This document shows, piece by piece, positions 1-9,889 of a DNA stretch of 64,000 bases. The position numbers and the translations under genes were made by a program. Below the pieces are notes generated by a model. The model was not told the origin of the DNA. It saw nothing but the letters and a program-made list of their open reading frames with translations, and did not search any database. Positions within the stretch are counted from its first letter, which is position 1. Every line of letters begins with the position of its first letter. This DNA comes from Xenorhabdus griffiniae (GTDB lineage Bacteria; Pseudomonadota; Gammaproteobacteria; Enterobacterales; Enterobacteriaceae): contig NZ_CP147737.1 of assembly GCF_037265215.1 (NCBI RefSeq), positions 2,202,001 to 2,266,000 of the forward strand. The letters are read 5' to 3'.

Positions 1-383
1 CTGTGTGCGGATTAGTCCGTATCGGCGTATATACAGCGATGCGTAATTATGCTTCCCGATCTGTTATTCAGTCGATTATTGACGAGTGTGCTGCCATTGG
101 CGAAAAAACCGGATATGTCAAAGATAGCGAAAGTTTCCGGCGTCAGTCCGTGGGGTATTTAATGTCAATTCCCGATTTTAATTCTTCTTTGGTATTGGAT
201 GTGATCAATGGCCGGGAAACAGAGGCAGATACCTTACTGGCTTCCTTGGTCAAACTTAGCCAACGAATAGACATTGCCACGCCAAATCTGAATTTTGTTT
301 ATCGTTATTTCGATTTTTATAACACATATATAACCCAATCCCAGACATTCACGAAAACGATCCTGGTCGAAGGAGATGCCTAA
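1..383 (+). CDS. Ketopantoate reductase-like protein, C-terminal part (5' end outside window)
   Basis: The reading frame is open from the window edge to a TAA at 381-383, so only the last ~126 residues are seen. They look like the helical C-terminal domain of ketopantoate reductase (PanE/ApbA) family enzymes: an Ala-rich helix, then a segment with SSLVLDVINGRETEADTL, which corresponds to the family pattern S-x-x-x-D-x-x-x-G-x-x-T-E-x-D. The NADPH-binding N-terminus would lie upstream. The stop overlaps the next start by one base (TAATG), so it is coupled to the Rieske oxygenase and NRPS and probably supplies a reduced intermediate to that pathway, rather than being the housekeeping panE. Substrate unknown. 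Confidence 0.7.
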   Translation, partial: VCGLVRIGVYTAMRNYASRSVIQSIIDECAAIGEKTGYVKDSESFRRQSVGYLMSIPDFNSSLVLDVINGRETEADTLLASLVKLSQRIDIATPNLNFVYRYFDFYNTYITQSQTFTKTILVEGDA

Positions 384-1603
384 TGAGTAATAATACTACA
401 ATCGATACTACAGTCATGTTACCTGAAGGTGGTGAAGGTGTTCTGAATAACGTATTTTCTCCTTATGCTGATTATTTTATCGACATGATCGACCAGCGTC
501 ACTCTCATATTGCGATTGAACCGGTTGGAATATATGAGAGCCAAATTAAACATTATGTTTGCCAGGATTATTTCAATTACGAACAAAAAGAACTGTGGAA
601 AAGTATTCCCCAGTTTATAGCGCCCATTCAATCATTGGAAAAAGTAGGGGATTTTATTACAGTCGATTATCAGGGGCGTGTTCCGATGATCGTGAGTAAA
701 GTCGATGATAATCGTTGTGCTGTATTTGAAAATGTCTGTCCTCATCGGGGAGCCAGACTTGAACATCATAAGGAAGGGTGCAAAAAAGCTTTTGTTTGCC
801 CTTATCATAGTTGGTCATTCAGTCATCAAGGCCATCTGATAGCTGCTCGTTGGCGAGAAGCTTTCCCTGAAATACCCGATCAATATCGTTCACTTAATGC
901 AATTGATACGCTACAAAAGTTTAGTATGTTGTGGCAAATGCCAGGTGAATCTATGCCTGACTTTTCGCTGGAACATTGGTTTTCTGCCATTGATGATCAA
1001 ATTTCCGCTATCGGCTTTGAACAGCACCAATTGTTGAATTCCCGTGAAAGGATGATTAAAGCTAACTGGAAATTACTGATTGAAAATTTTATTGAATATT
1101 ATCATGTCCAGTCTCTGCACCGAAACAGCCTAGCTCCCACATTAAATGGCCAGCTTTATTCATTGGATTCTTTTGCCCAGCATGGACGGATTTTGACCCC
1201 ACTGAAAAATTTGGCTCAGGTTCGTCGACAAACACCACATAAGACACGTCGGGAGATGGTAGCCACTTATTTGCTGTTCCCCAATGTGATTATCGGGGTA
1301 CAGCCTTATCATGTTTTTGTCTCTTTTTATCATCCTGTGTCGGTAAACCAAACCTGGTCGAAGACGTTCAACTTTATCCATAAAGCAGATGAGGCGATAA
1401 GCGAGGTATGCCAACTGGATGTGGAATATCTGGCAGAAGCCCTTGAAGAAGATTACGAGGCGATTGAGCAAGTCCAAAGAAATCTGGAAGTATGCACCGC
1501 GCCGAGTCTGCTGTATGGCGAAGCGGAATCCCTTATTGTGCAGTTGCATCGCAATTTGGCAGCCATTTTGAACCAAAGTGGTAAGGGAGCAAACAAGGTA
1601 TGA
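383..1603 (+). CDS. Rieske [2Fe-2S] non-haem iron oxygenase, alpha-subunit type
   Basis: A 406-aa ring-hydroxylating-oxygenase-type protein. The Rieske cluster ligands are visible as Cys119-x-His121 and Cys139-x2-His142 (CPHRGARL ... CPYHSW). The mononuclear iron site is seen in NWKLLIENFIEYYHVQSLH, with His241 and His246; the third ligand should be an acidic residue in the C-terminal half. Family members hydroxylate, desaturate or N-oxygenate substrates using electrons from a separate reductase, which is not in view. The gene overlaps both neighbours (TAATG before, ATGA after), so it belongs to the NRPS operon and most likely tailors the amino-acid building block or the peptide product. No beta subunit is present. 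Substrate cannot be read from sequence. Confidence 0.88.
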   Translation: MSNNTTIDTTVMLPEGGEGVLNNVFSPYADYFIDMIDQRHSHIAIEPVGIYESQIKHYVCQDYFNYEQKELWKSIPQFIAPIQSLEKVGDFITVDYQGRVPMIVSKVDDNRCAVFENVCPHRGARLEHHKEGCKKAFVCPYHSWSFSHQGHLIAARWREAFPEIPDQYRSLNAIDTLQKFSMLWQMPGESMPDFSLEHWFSAIDDQISAIGFEQHQLLNSRERMIKANWKLLIENFIEYYHVQSLHRNSLAPTLNGQLYSLDSFAQHGRILTPLKNLAQVRRQTPHKTRREMVATYLLFPNVIIGVQPYHVFVSFYHPVSVNQTWSKTFNFIHKADEAISEVCQLDVEYLAEALEEDYEAIEQVQRNLEVCTAPSLLYGEAESLIVQLHRNLAAILNQSGKGANKV

Positions 1604-4600
1604 GTGAGATAAGAGATCTGGATCGTGCTGATTTTGAGATTGATGAAGTGCCGGTCTCTGCTGGTCAGCAAGATTTGTGGTTGGCAGAACAATTAACTGC
1701 AAAACAGCTTTACATCGTACCCGTAACCTACGAATTAGTTGGCTCATTAGATCAGGATAAATTGCTGGATGCGATTGCCCAGACGGTACAAAACAGTGAA
1801 GCTTTCCGTACCGCATTTGTCGAAAGCGATCAGGGATTGGTTCAGCATATCTACCCTGAGATTGAATTACCCGTTACTGTGATAGATCTATCTAGGCAAG
1901 GCATAGCATCAGATAATGATGAGCGCCTGCAACAGGCATTAATGCACTGTCAGCATAATTTGGAAACCCCATTTACTTTGGAAAAACCCGGCTTGGCACG
2001 TTTTTTATTGATCAAGTTAGGAGAGCAAAGCCACATTTTGCATTTTTGCCTCCATCACCTGATTTGCGACAATGATTCAGTGGCATTGATTCTTAATAAT
2101 ATTGCGACAGTGTATGCGGGAGGTTCGTTACCGAGCGGTGATACTGATCGCCTTGAATACGCTGAATTTGCCAGCTGGCAGGATGAATTGCTGCGCGGTG
2201 ATTATCTGGCTAATGATGAAGAATATTGGTTGACAGAACTTGAAGGAGTAGATGGGCGCTTGGAACTGGCTATTGGTAATCCTGTTCCATCGAAAAGTGA
2301 GCAAGGTGGTATGATCCGGTGCCAGCTAGCCCCTTCTTTAGTTACCTCCTTCAATGATTGTGCCGCTACTTTGGGTATTTCACCAGCACTGGGTTATTTT
2401 ACCCTATACGCTTCTCTTTTGTATCGGCTGACGGGACAGCAAGCCATAGTGTTTGGGGTACCGGCTTCTTTGCGAGATGATCAGCGTTTGGAGAAAACGA
2501 TAGGTTATTTTATTAATGTGTTGCCGATTAAAGTGATATTCCATCCGCAAATCAGTTTTGCTGATATTGCAGCCCAGCTTAGTCGCCAGCTCTACAATGG
2601 CATTGAACACCAGCAATTGCCTTACAGCCATATTGTACGTTGTGTCAGCCATGCCCAGCAAATCCCGCAGTCCCCCTTATTCAATGTGATGTACAACTAT
2701 TTTGTTGGTCAGGGAGATTGGGTATTGCCCGGAACCCGATCTCATCAACATGAGTTGATACCCGTTGGGGGAAAATTCCCATTGACGTTGTTTGTGGTTA
2801 ATCACGCTGATACCGTAGAGTTAAGTTTTGAATATCAATACGCACATGTTGCCGCAGATTATGCTGAAGTATTAAGCGACAGTTATCAGCAATTGTGTAC
2901 GGCGATGGTTTTTGATGTTGATCAGGAAGTGTTGGCGCAACCTTTGTTGAATGAAACTGATTATCAACGTCAAGTCCTGGCATTCAACCAGACTGACACT
3001 GTCTTCCAAGATGATTTTTGTCATCATTTTTTCCGTCAATTGGACGCTGAACCTGAGCTAACGGCGGTTGAATATTGGGACGAATCGCGAACTGGACGAC
3101 TCAGTTATAAAAAACTGTACCACTTAAGCCAATGGGTAGCTGACGAATTACGCAGTCATATTATTTCAGGTTCATCACGGCAGGCTAAGGTGGTTATTTT
3201 CTCTGGCGCCACCCCCTTGTCCCTAGCCACGATTGTTGCTTGCTTGATTGAAGGTATTGTATGGATACCGGTAGATAGCCAATTACCCCTCAACCGTCTG
3301 TTGCTGATTGTTCAAGATGCCATCCCCGATGCCATAGTGATAGAAGATAAGATCGCGGGCAAAAATGCATCTTTATTGGCGGCAATGGAGCGTTTCGATA
3401 TACCCGTTATTGAGTTAAACAGCGAATGGGAAATAAGAGATGATAATAATCATATAGGCTGCATCCCTTTGATTCCTCGTTGGAAACTCATTGCAGAAAA
3501 TGATTGCCTTTGCTACATGATTTATACCTCCGGTACGACAGGGAAGCCAAAAGGTGTCGAAATTTATCGCAAGGGCCTTAACAACTATCTCAATTGGACA
3601 ACACAGGCTTATATGCCGCCAGGTACATCTGATTTGGGGGGATTAGGTGTGCCAGTGACCACTTCCTTCGGGTTTGATGCCACTATTACGAGTTTGCTTC
3701 TGCCATTAATTGCGCGAGGATACGTCATCCTTTTTTCTGCGCAGGCCAGCCAAAATGCGGCATTATTGCGCTTATTTGAGCTAAATCAGCCTTTAGGATT
3801 GATGAAAACGACGCCTTCACAATTGGAGCATTTAGCATTAAGCATGGGGCAGAAGCAGACTCCGCTGGATGTTAAGGTCATAGTGATCGGGGGTGAGCAA
3901 ATGAGTCGTGCTCATTTGGGCTATCTCAAAACAATCGCGCCAGAAAGTAGGTGTTTTAATGAATATGGACCGACAGAGACTGTCGTTGGTTGTTGCGTAG
4001 AACGGTTGAATATCGCTGCTGAATCGAACCAACATTATCATGGCGTGTTACCGATAGGTTCTCCCATAGCTAATACACAGATGTATGTGTTGAATGAAAG
4101 AGGTTGCCATCAACCCTCTGGCGTGATTGGTGAATTATGTATTGGTGGGGAGGGAGTAGCTAAAGGATATTGGCAACGCCCGGATTTAACAGCCGCTGCA
4201 TTCATTGCCGATCCATTCTCAAAAGTTAATGGGAAATGGCTTTACCGAACTGGCGATCTGGCTTGTTTTACCATGGATAATAAACTCTTATGTCTGGGGC
4301 GAAAGGATAATCAGATCAAGCTTCGTGGTTACAGGATTGAACCGGAAGAAATTGAGTCGTGGATTAAGCAGGTGCCGGATATTGATAAGGCTGTGGTCGT
4401 GATTGAAAAACAGCTCCATGAACGGCTTTGTGGCTACCTGGTTGCATCTTCACGGTTTACGGGAAGTGCGCAAGAACTTATTGATAAGGTCAAACAGTAT
4501 CTGCAAGGCCAATTGCCGGATTACATGATCCCAACACAATGGCGGGTAATTGAAGCCATTCCTTATACAATTAACAATAAGATCGATACTGCTGCATTAT

Positions 4601-4911
4601 TGGCATTAGGGGGGAACCAAATCTCTTCTGATGCAGAGGAGCATCTGGAACATGACTTGGATTCTGATATAGCAAAACAAGTCTTGAGCCATTTTAGCGA
4701 GGCGCTAAATCGCCATATTGTTTCGCTAGAGGATAATTTCTTTCAACTAGGGGGAGATTCTCTGATGGCAGTACACCTGCTGGCAAAAATCAACGTACAT
4801 TTCGCTATTGAGGTAAAACTCAAGACGTTCTATCAACAGGCATCCCTGAAAAATTTGATTACGTTGGTAGAAGAAAGGATCCGTCATGGTAATAGACATA
4901 TTGGCAAGTGA
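1600..4911 (+). CDS. Non-ribosomal peptide synthetase, one C-A-T module, Asn-like specificity
   Basis: A 1103-aa single module. The condensation domain (about 15-450) has HHLICDN at 152-158, a variant of HHxxxDG with catalytic His153 and Asp157. The adenylation domain (about 470-1000) has YTSGTTGKPKG from 642, NEYGPTET around 787-794, YRTGDL, and the A10 lysine Lys994. Aligned by eye to GrsA, the pocket residues are Asp693, Ala694, Thr697, Lys736, Val762, Gly764, Glu788, Val796, Gly797, Lys994 (code DATKVGEVGK). This resembles the known Asn code DLTKLGEVGK, so Asn or a modified Asn is the best guess. The carrier domain has LGGDSL with Ser1054 for phosphopantetheine. There is no thioesterase, reductase or epimerase domain, so release depends on the next gene or on an upstream partner outside the window. 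Confidence 0.93.
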   Translation: MSEIRDLDRADFEIDEVPVSAGQQDLWLAEQLTAKQLYIVPVTYELVGSLDQDKLLDAIAQTVQNSEAFRTAFVESDQGLVQHIYPEIELPVTVIDLSRQGIASDNDERLQQALMHCQHNLETPFTLEKPGLARFLLIKLGEQSHILHFCLHHLICDNDSVALILNNIATVYAGGSLPSGDTDRLEYAEFASWQDELLRGDYLANDEEYWLTELEGVDGRLELAIGNPVPSKSEQGGMIRCQLAPSLVTSFNDCAATLGISPALGYFTLYASLLYRLTGQQAIVFGVPASLRDDQRLEKTIGYFINVLPIKVIFHPQISFADIAAQLSRQLYNGIEHQQLPYSHIVRCVSHAQQIPQSPLFNVMYNYFVGQGDWVLPGTRSHQHELIPVGGKFPLTLFVVNHADTVELSFEYQYAHVAADYAEVLSDSYQQLCTAMVFDVDQEVLAQPLLNETDYQRQVLAFNQTDTVFQDDFCHHFFRQLDAEPELTAVEYWDESRTGRLSYKKLYHLSQWVADELRSHIISGSSRQAKVVIFSGATPLSLATIVACLIEGIVWIPVDSQLPLNRLLLIVQDAIPDAIVIEDKIAGKNASLLAAMERFDIPVIELNSEWEIRDDNNHIGCIPLIPRWKLIAENDCLCYMIYTSGTTGKPKGVEIYRKGLNNYLNWTTQAYMPPGTSDLGGLGVPVTTSFGFDATITSLLLPLIARGYVILFSAQASQNAALLRLFELNQPLGLMKTTPSQLEHLALSMGQKQTPLDVKVIVIGGEQMSRAHLGYLKTIAPESRCFNEYGPTETVVGCCVERLNIAAESNQHYHGVLPIGSPIANTQMYVLNERGCHQPSGVIGELCIGGEGVAKGYWQRPDLTAAAFIADPFSKVNGKWLYRTGDLACFTMDNKLLCLGRKDNQIKLRGYRIEPEEIESWIKQVPDIDKAVVVIEKQLHERLCGYLVASSRFTGSAQELIDKVKQYLQGQLPDYMIPTQWRVIEAIPYTINNKIDTAALLALGGNQISSDAEEHLEHDLDSDIAKQVLSHFSEALNRHIVSLEDNFFQLGGDSLMAVHLLAKINVHFAIEVKLKTFYQQASLKNLITLVEERIRHGNRHIGK

Positions 4912-4926
4912 TTTGAGGAGTGTAGT

Positions 4927-5667
4927 TTGGAAAATAATAAGTTGTTTATTATACCAAAACCGATCAGTAGTCCGAGGTTGAGACTCTTTTGCTTTCCATA
5001 TGCGGGGGGATCTGCGAGAACTTATCTTGATTGGGCAGCGTATTTTAATGATGATATTGAGATAGTGGCAGTTCAACCGCCAGGGCGGGCAACTCGAATT
5101 GGTGAAACCTTGTATGAAGATTTGCCTTCTCTGGTCGATGAGTTAATCGCTCATGCTGCATTTATTACGCAGATCCCTTATGTATTTATTGGACATAGCC
5201 TGGGATGCCGTGTGGCATTTGAACTTGCTTGTCAATTGCAATCCCGTGCTTATCCCATTCCTGTCCACTTCTTTGCGTCAGGGTGTCCAGCTCCACATTT
5301 GAAGGATAATAATCCTTATACTCATAACTTGCCTCGTGACCAATTTATCCGTGAGCTACAAAAAATGAATGGCGCCACTGATGAGATATTGTTAAATGAT
5401 GAACTTATGGATATATTGCTGCCGGTTTTAAGGGCTGATTTCAAGATGGCTGAAACCTATCAGCCAGCACGATTCGTCCTAAAAAGCCCAGTAACTGTTT
5501 TAAGTGGTGATTCCGATCCTGACGTTAAACCAATTGAACTTTATGCCTGGTCAGAATTATCCAGCGAAGATTTAACGATACAATATATTCAGGGAGATCA
5601 TTTTTTTATTGATCAAAATAGAAGGCGGGTTATAGAGGTTATGTTGTCTGCATTATCACCAATGTGA
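4927..5667 (+). CDS. Type II thioesterase of the NRPS operon
   Basis: A 246-aa alpha/beta hydrolase of the GrsT/RifR type. GHSLG puts the nucleophile at Ser91; the acid is probably Asp197 in SGDSDPDV, and His225 in QGDHFF is the base. Such enzymes remove wrong acyl groups from carrier domains, and can release the product when the synthetase has no thioesterase domain of its own, as here. The start is TTG at 4927, preceded by GAGGAG at 4915-4920; no ATG fits the conserved N-terminus (LFCFPYAGGSA). It lies 15 bases after the NRPS stop and is the last gene of the operon. Confidence 0.9.
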   Translation: MENNKLFIIPKPISSPRLRLFCFPYAGGSARTYLDWAAYFNDDIEIVAVQPPGRATRIGETLYEDLPSLVDELIAHAAFITQIPYVFIGHSLGCRVAFELACQLQSRAYPIPVHFFASGCPAPHLKDNNPYTHNLPRDQFIRELQKMNGATDEILLNDELMDILLPVLRADFKMAETYQPARFVLKSPVTVLSGDSDPDVKPIELYAWSELSSEDLTIQYIQGDHFFIDQNRRRVIEVMLSALSPM

Positions 5668-5716
5668 CACCTTGCCTATCGGAAAGGGTTATAACTTACC
5701 TAAATATAACCCTTGT

Positions 5717-5821
5717 TATACGCATCAAACTTCAAGTTGCAATTTACAACACGCTATGAAGCTCGATATCTCCCCGCTTCGCGGGGAGATATCATATGCA
5801 TCTTGAAGTGAGATTGGTATA
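5717..5821 (+). repeat. Interspersed palindromic repeat, copy R1
   Basis: About 105 bp running from TATACGCAT to ATTGGTATA, with an inner CTTCAAGTTGCA / CATCTTGAAGT inverted pair and a perfect central hairpin built on CTCCCCGCTTCGCGGGGAG. The family recurs at 17256-17360, 17464-17474 plus 19481-19574, 24154-24260, 38186-38258, 38763-38868 and 57326-57431. This copy lies between the convergent thioesterase gene and znuB, where the hairpin could act in transcript ends of both. Confidence 0.9.
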
Positions 5822-5846
5822 GTTGTATTTGAATTGTCGCTAAAAA

Positions 5847-6632
5847 TCAGTTTCTTGCCTTGAACGTTAAGCTCAAGGCAAATAACACTGCCGAACAAAG
5901 TACAACGGAAGGTCCTGCCGGTGTGTTATAAAATGCCGATAATGTTAACCCTCCCGTAACAGAAAGCATACCGACAATAATTGCAAAAACGGCCATTTGT
6001 TCAGGTGTGCGGGAGAAACGACGGGAGGTAGCGGCAGGGATAATCAGCAGGGAGGTGATAATTAATGCCCCAACGAATTTCATTGCCAGCCCAATAGTTA
6101 ATGCTGTCACTAACATGAGTAAAATACGCAGACGTTGAATTTTAATGCCATCAACAAAGGCCAAATCTTGGCTAACTGTTATTGATAGCAGGGCGCGCCA
6201 TTGCCATGTCAGTAATCCAGTAACAATCGCGACACCGGCCGCAATGAGCCAGAGATCTTCGTAAGTTACGGACAATAAATCGCCAAACAAATAAGCCATT
6301 AGATCGACCCTGACACTGGTCATAAAACTCACGACGACTAAGCCCAGCGATAAGGCACTGTGAGCCAGAATGCCTAATAAGGTATCAACTGCCAATTGCG
6401 GGCGCTTTTCCAGCCAAACCAAAATAGTGGCTAAGATAAGTGTTACTGCAATCACCGCATAAAATGGGTTCACATTCAGTAAGAAACCAAATGCAACACC
6501 AAGCAGTGATGCGTGTGCCAGTGTATCACCAAAATAGGACATTCTGCGCCAAACGACAAAAGAACCAAGAGGCCCCGCGGCAATTGCCAAAAAAATACCG
6601 GCGAGCCAGCCGGGAAGTAATAATTCAATCAT
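5847..6632 (-). CDS. znuB: High-affinity zinc ABC transporter, permease
   Basis: A 261-aa integral membrane protein of the ABC-3 permease family with about eight hydrophobic segments, matching E. coli ZnuB in length and in motifs such as the N-terminal [21 protein letters not shown] and the [17 protein letters not shown] loop. It forms the inner-membrane channel for Zn2+ delivered by periplasmic ZnuA. Its ATG overlaps the znuC stop by four bases (ATGA), so the two are translated together. Expression is probably controlled by the Zur box at 7417-7431. Confidence 0.96.
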   Translation of the reverse strand: MIELLLPGWLAGIFLAIAAGPLGSFVVWRRMSYFGDTLAHASLLGVAFGFLLNVNPFYAVIAVTLILATILVWLEKRPQLAVDTLLGILAHSALSLGLVVVSFMTSVRVDLMAYLFGDLLSVTYEDLWLIAAGVAIVTGLLTWQWRALLSITVSQDLAFVDGIKIQRLRILLMLVTALTIGLAMKFVGALIITSLLIIPAATSRRFSRTPEQMAVFAIIVGMLSVTGGLTLSAFYNTPAGPSVVLCSAVLFALSLTFKARN

Positions 6633-7378
6633 CGGCGTGATTCCCCTACATTTTTCAAAATAACTTTCCCTCTAAGATCATGATGATGATTGTGGTGATG
6701 GCGGTAAACTGCCAGTTGTTCTGCACCATGATGTCCAAACATTGCAATAAACTCTGGGTGCATTGACACCACTTCTGGTGTGCCAGAACAACAAATGTGC
6801 TGATTGAGGCATAAAACCTCGTCTGTTTTCGCCATGACTAAGTGCAGGTCATGGGATACCATCAGTACAGCGCAATTAAGCTCTGTTCTGATTTGGTTGA
6901 TTAAGTCATAAAGCGCCAGTTGGCCATTGACATCCACGCCTTGTGTTGGTTCATCAAGAACTAAAAGCTGGGGATGGTTCAGCAAAGCCCTGGCGAGTAA
7001 TACCCGCTGAGTTTCTCCACCAGACAGCTTTTGCATGGGTTGCTCCAATAAGTGAGCAGCCTTGACCCGATTTAATACCGGCATGATATCTGCGGGTTTC
7101 ACATTGGGCCTTAACAGCATAAAACGCTTTACAGTCAGGGGCAGAGTGGGATCAAGGTTAAGTTTTTGCGGAACATAACCAATTCTTAATGTGGGGTTCT
7201 GTTCAATCGTGCCCGAAGTGGGTTGGACTAAACCAAGAACGACGCGAACCAGAGTTGATTTTCCTGCACCGTTTGGGCCGATCAGGGTCAGAATTTTCCC
7301 TTGCTTGAGATTGAATGAAATATTATTTAATACCTTGCGGTTACCAAATTCAACCGTAATATTTTTTAGGGTAATCAT
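6629..7378 (-). CDS. znuC: High-affinity zinc ABC transporter, ATP-binding subunit
   Basis: ABC ATPase with Walker [10 protein letters not shown], signature LSGGETQR and Walker B LLVLDEPT, ending in a His-rich tail (HHHNHHHD) typical of ZnuC. I start it at the ATG at 7378 ([12 protein letters not shown]), which matches the E. coli N-terminus. An in-frame ATG 54 bases further upstream would place the Zur operator inside the coding region and adds a non-conserved leader. It powers the ZnuABC zinc uptake system with znuB, which overlaps it. Confidence 0.95.
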   Translation of the reverse strand: MITLKNITVEFGNRKVLNNISFNLKQGKILTLIGPNGAGKSTLVRVVLGLVQPTSGTIEQNPTLRIGYVPQKLNLDPTLPLTVKRFMLLRPNVKPADIMPVLNRVKAAHLLEQPMQKLSGGETQRVLLARALLNHPQLLVLDEPTQGVDVNGQLALYDLINQIRTELNCAVLMVSHDLHLVMAKTDEVLCLNQHICCSGTPEVVSMHPEFIAMFGHHGAEQLAVYRHHHNHHHDLRGKVILKNVGESRR

Positions 7379-7416
7379 AGTTGGCGAGTCAAAAGTGTCT
7401 TGCGGAATTATTGGAA

Positions 7417-7431
7417 TGTTATAATATAACA
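7417..7431. promoter_or_regulatory. Zur operator between znuCB and znuA
   Basis: TGTTATAATATAACA is a perfect palindrome around a central A and agrees with the core of the enterobacterial Zur box. It sits in the 85-bp gap between the divergent znuC and znuA starts, so zinc-loaded Zur bound here would repress both units. Confidence 0.9.
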
Positions 7432-7463
7432 AAATTCAATTTTCTGCATGGAATATTCATATT

Positions 7464-8423
7464 ATGTTACACAACTCACAGAAATACGCGCATAAGTTTT
7501 TTCATAACATCGCATTAGCGACTACGTTAGTGGCAGGAATGAATGGCTCTGCGCAAGCCGATGTTGTTGCATCCATTCGGCCATTGGGTTTTATTGCAGC
7601 TGCCATTGCTGATGGTGTAACAAAGACTCAAGTGCTTCTGCCCGATGGCGCTTCTCCACATGATTATGCGTTACGGCCTCGGGATGTACAGAAAATTAAT
7701 CAAGCCGATTTGGTTGTTTGGATTGGTCCAGATATGGAAACCTTTTTGGCGAAACCCATAGCTAAAATTGAACGGAATAAACAACTGTCACTGGCTGAAT
7801 TATCGACGATTAAGCCACTATTATTGAAAAATAGTGAAGATAGTCATGAACCGGATGCTGAATCATATCAGCATAAACATGAGGAAGATCACGAACATCA
7901 TCATCACGGTGAATATAATATGCATATTTGGCTTTCTCCAGAGATTGCGGAAAAAGCCGCTCAGGCAATATATGATCAGCTTATTGAGCAATATCCTCAA
8001 CAAAAACAGCAATTAGAAGTAAACCTACGTAAATTCAATGGACAGCTTGCACAAACTGATAAGAATATTACTCATGTTTTAAAGTCCGTACAAAAACAGG
8101 GTTATTTTGTTTTTCATGACGCGTATGGTTATTTTGAAAAACACTACCAATTGGCTCCGCTAGGTGTTTTTACGGTCAATCCTGAAATACAACCTGGTGC
8201 GCAAAGGTTACACAAAATACGAACACAATTGGTTGAGCAGAAAGCAAGGTGTATTTTTGCTGAACCTCAATTCAAGCCAGCCGTTATTCATGCCGTAGCA
8301 AAAGGTACTGATGTACGTATTGGAATACTTGATCCTTTAGGGAGTGGTATCGTATTGGATAAAGATAGCTATATGAAATTTATAACTCAGCTATCAAAAC
8401 AATACGCGAGCTGCCTGAATTAG
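7464..8423 (+). CDS. znuA: Periplasmic zinc-binding protein of the ZnuABC transporter
   Basis: A 319-aa cluster A-I metal-binding protein. The N-terminus has a signal peptide ending near SAQADVVASIRPLG. The His/Asp/Glu-rich loop typical of zinc members is seen at about residues 125-155 (HEEDHEHHHHG), followed by HIWLSPE, and the C-terminal half has FHDAYGYFEKHY. It captures Zn2+ in the periplasm and hands it to ZnuB. It diverges from znuCB across the Zur operator and is followed after 20 bases by mepM. Confidence 0.96.
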   Translation: MLHNSQKYAHKFFHNIALATTLVAGMNGSAQADVVASIRPLGFIAAAIADGVTKTQVLLPDGASPHDYALRPRDVQKINQADLVVWIGPDMETFLAKPIAKIERNKQLSLAELSTIKPLLLKNSEDSHEPDAESYQHKHEEDHEHHHHGEYNMHIWLSPEIAEKAAQAIYDQLIEQYPQQKQQLEVNLRKFNGQLAQTDKNITHVLKSVQKQGYFVFHDAYGYFEKHYQLAPLGVFTVNPEIQPGAQRLHKIRTQLVEQKARCIFAEPQFKPAVIHAVAKGTDVRIGILDPLGSGIVLDKDSYMKFITQLSKQYASCLN

Positions 8424-8443
8424 TATAGTAAGGAATTTTATTA

Positions 8444-9763
8444 GTGCAGCAGATAGCTAAAACTATCGTTCTGGTATACAACAACCTGCCCAAACCACAC
8501 AAGATCATGCTTGGATCTCTCACGCTGGTCACTCTGGCTATCGCGATATGGCGGCCTGTTGTTTACCATGAACGAGAAGAACAGACAGGTAGTATTATTC
8601 TCAGTACCCCCAATCGCATTCCAGAAGCAACGGATGATGATGTCGCTGGGGATGCTAATGAACAACTCCCCAATGAGGGCATTGGGGATGATGATGGCAG
8701 TTCTGTTGATACGGCAGTAAATGTTCCGCACCAATATGTTGTCTCCAGTGGTGATACCCTGAGTTCGATTTTAACTCAGTTCGGAATTGATTCCTCTGAT
8801 GTTGCTTTGTTAGCAAATCAATATAAGTCATTGCGTAATTTAGGTATTGGTCAGTCATTATCGTGGACTACTGATGATAATGGGAGTTTAAAAACGCTGA
8901 CTTGGAATATATCACGGCGCGAAACTCGCGTTTATACTCGCGAAGGAGATACTTTTAACCAAACGCAAGAGTTCCAGAAGGGAGAATGGAAAAACAGTGT
9001 CATCAAAGGTACAGTTGATGGCAGTTTCAATAGTAGTGCTCTGGTGGCTGGATTAACAAGCAGTGAAGCTAGAGAAGTGACAAAAGCGTTGCAATGGCAG
9101 ATAGATTTCCGCAAATTGCGTAAAGGTGATCGTTTTTCTGTGTTGATGTCCCGTGAAATGCTTGATGGGAAAAGTGAACAAAGCCAATTGTTAGGTGTTC
9201 GCTTACAAAGTGGTGGCAACGATTATTATGCCTTCCGGGCCGATGATGGTCGTTTTTACGACAGCAATGCTTCCGGGCTTGAGCGTGGCTTCTTGCGCTT
9301 CCCCACAACTAAACAGTTCAGAGTATCTTCTTCTTTCAATCCACATCGCTTAAATCCGGTAACTGGCAGAATTACAGCGCATAAAGGGGTTGATTTTGCT
9401 ATGCCAGTAGGAACTCCGGTTCTGGCGGTAGGTGATGGTGAAGTCGTTGTCGCCAAATTTGATGGGGCAGCCGGTAATTTCATTGCTATTCGGCACGGTC
9501 GTCAATATACAACTCGATACATGCATTTGAGGAAAATACTGGTAAAACCGGGTCAGAAAGTGAAACGGGGAGAACGTATTGCGCTATCAGGGAATACGGG
9601 ACGCTCAACAGGTCCACACTTGCACTTTGAATTCTGGAATAACCAGAGGCCGGTTAACCCGCTCACGGCAAAATTACCGCGCGCTGGTGGGCTGAGTGGT
9701 AAAGAGCGTACAGAGTATGTAGCAATGGTTCAAGAGACTAAGCCTCAATTGTTGCTAGATTAA
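8444..9763 (+). CDS. mepM: Murein DD-endopeptidase, LysM plus M23 domains
   Basis: 439 residues, the same size as E. coli MepM (YebA). An N-terminal membrane anchor (about 20-40) is followed by a LysM segment (HQYVVSSGDTLSSIL, about residue 95), an OapA-like middle region and a C-terminal M23 metallopeptidase with zinc ligands in HKGVDFAMPVGTPV and GPHLHFEFW. It cleaves D-Ala-mDAP cross-links to allow insertion of new glycan strands. The start is GTG at 8444. The gene order znuA-mepM-lpxM is as in E. coli. Confidence 0.95.
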   Translation: MQQIAKTIVLVYNNLPKPHKIMLGSLTLVTLAIAIWRPVVYHEREEQTGSIILSTPNRIPEATDDDVAGDANEQLPNEGIGDDDGSSVDTAVNVPHQYVVSSGDTLSSILTQFGIDSSDVALLANQYKSLRNLGIGQSLSWTTDDNGSLKTLTWNISRRETRVYTREGDTFNQTQEFQKGEWKNSVIKGTVDGSFNSSALVAGLTSSEAREVTKALQWQIDFRKLRKGDRFSVLMSREMLDGKSEQSQLLGVRLQSGGNDYYAFRADDGRFYDSNASGLERGFLRFPTTKQFRVSSSFNPHRLNPVTGRITAHKGVDFAMPVGTPVLAVGDGEVVVAKFDGAAGNFIAIRHGRQYTTRYMHLRKILVKPGQKVKRGERIALSGNTGRSTGPHLHFEFWNNQRPVNPLTAKLPRAGGLSGKERTEYVAMVQETKPQLLLD

Positions 9764-9790
9764 GTGTATCAACTTCCTATTATTGACAGA

Positions 9791-9836
9791 GATAAAAGCG
9801 GATGATTACTATCATCCGCTTTTATCTTATTTTTTG
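9791..9836 (+). terminator. Rho-independent terminator after mepM
   Basis: A perfect 16-bp stem (9791-9806 with 9811-9826, loop TACT) carrying GCGGATGAT/ATCATCCGC, followed by TTATTTTTTG. It lies between mepM and lpxM. Confidence 0.92.
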
Positions 9837-9889
9837 TTGTAAACTTGCGCCTTAAGAGTAAATATTGGGATCATCAGAGTTGTTAGCTC

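Noticed and set aside
1160..1816. Long minus-strand frame across the Rieske/NRPS boundary
   Set aside because: A shadow of two well-supported plus-strand genes; no family and no start signal.
7379..7432. Longer ZnuC from an upstream ATG
   Set aside because: It would cover the Zur operator and adds a non-conserved N-terminus.
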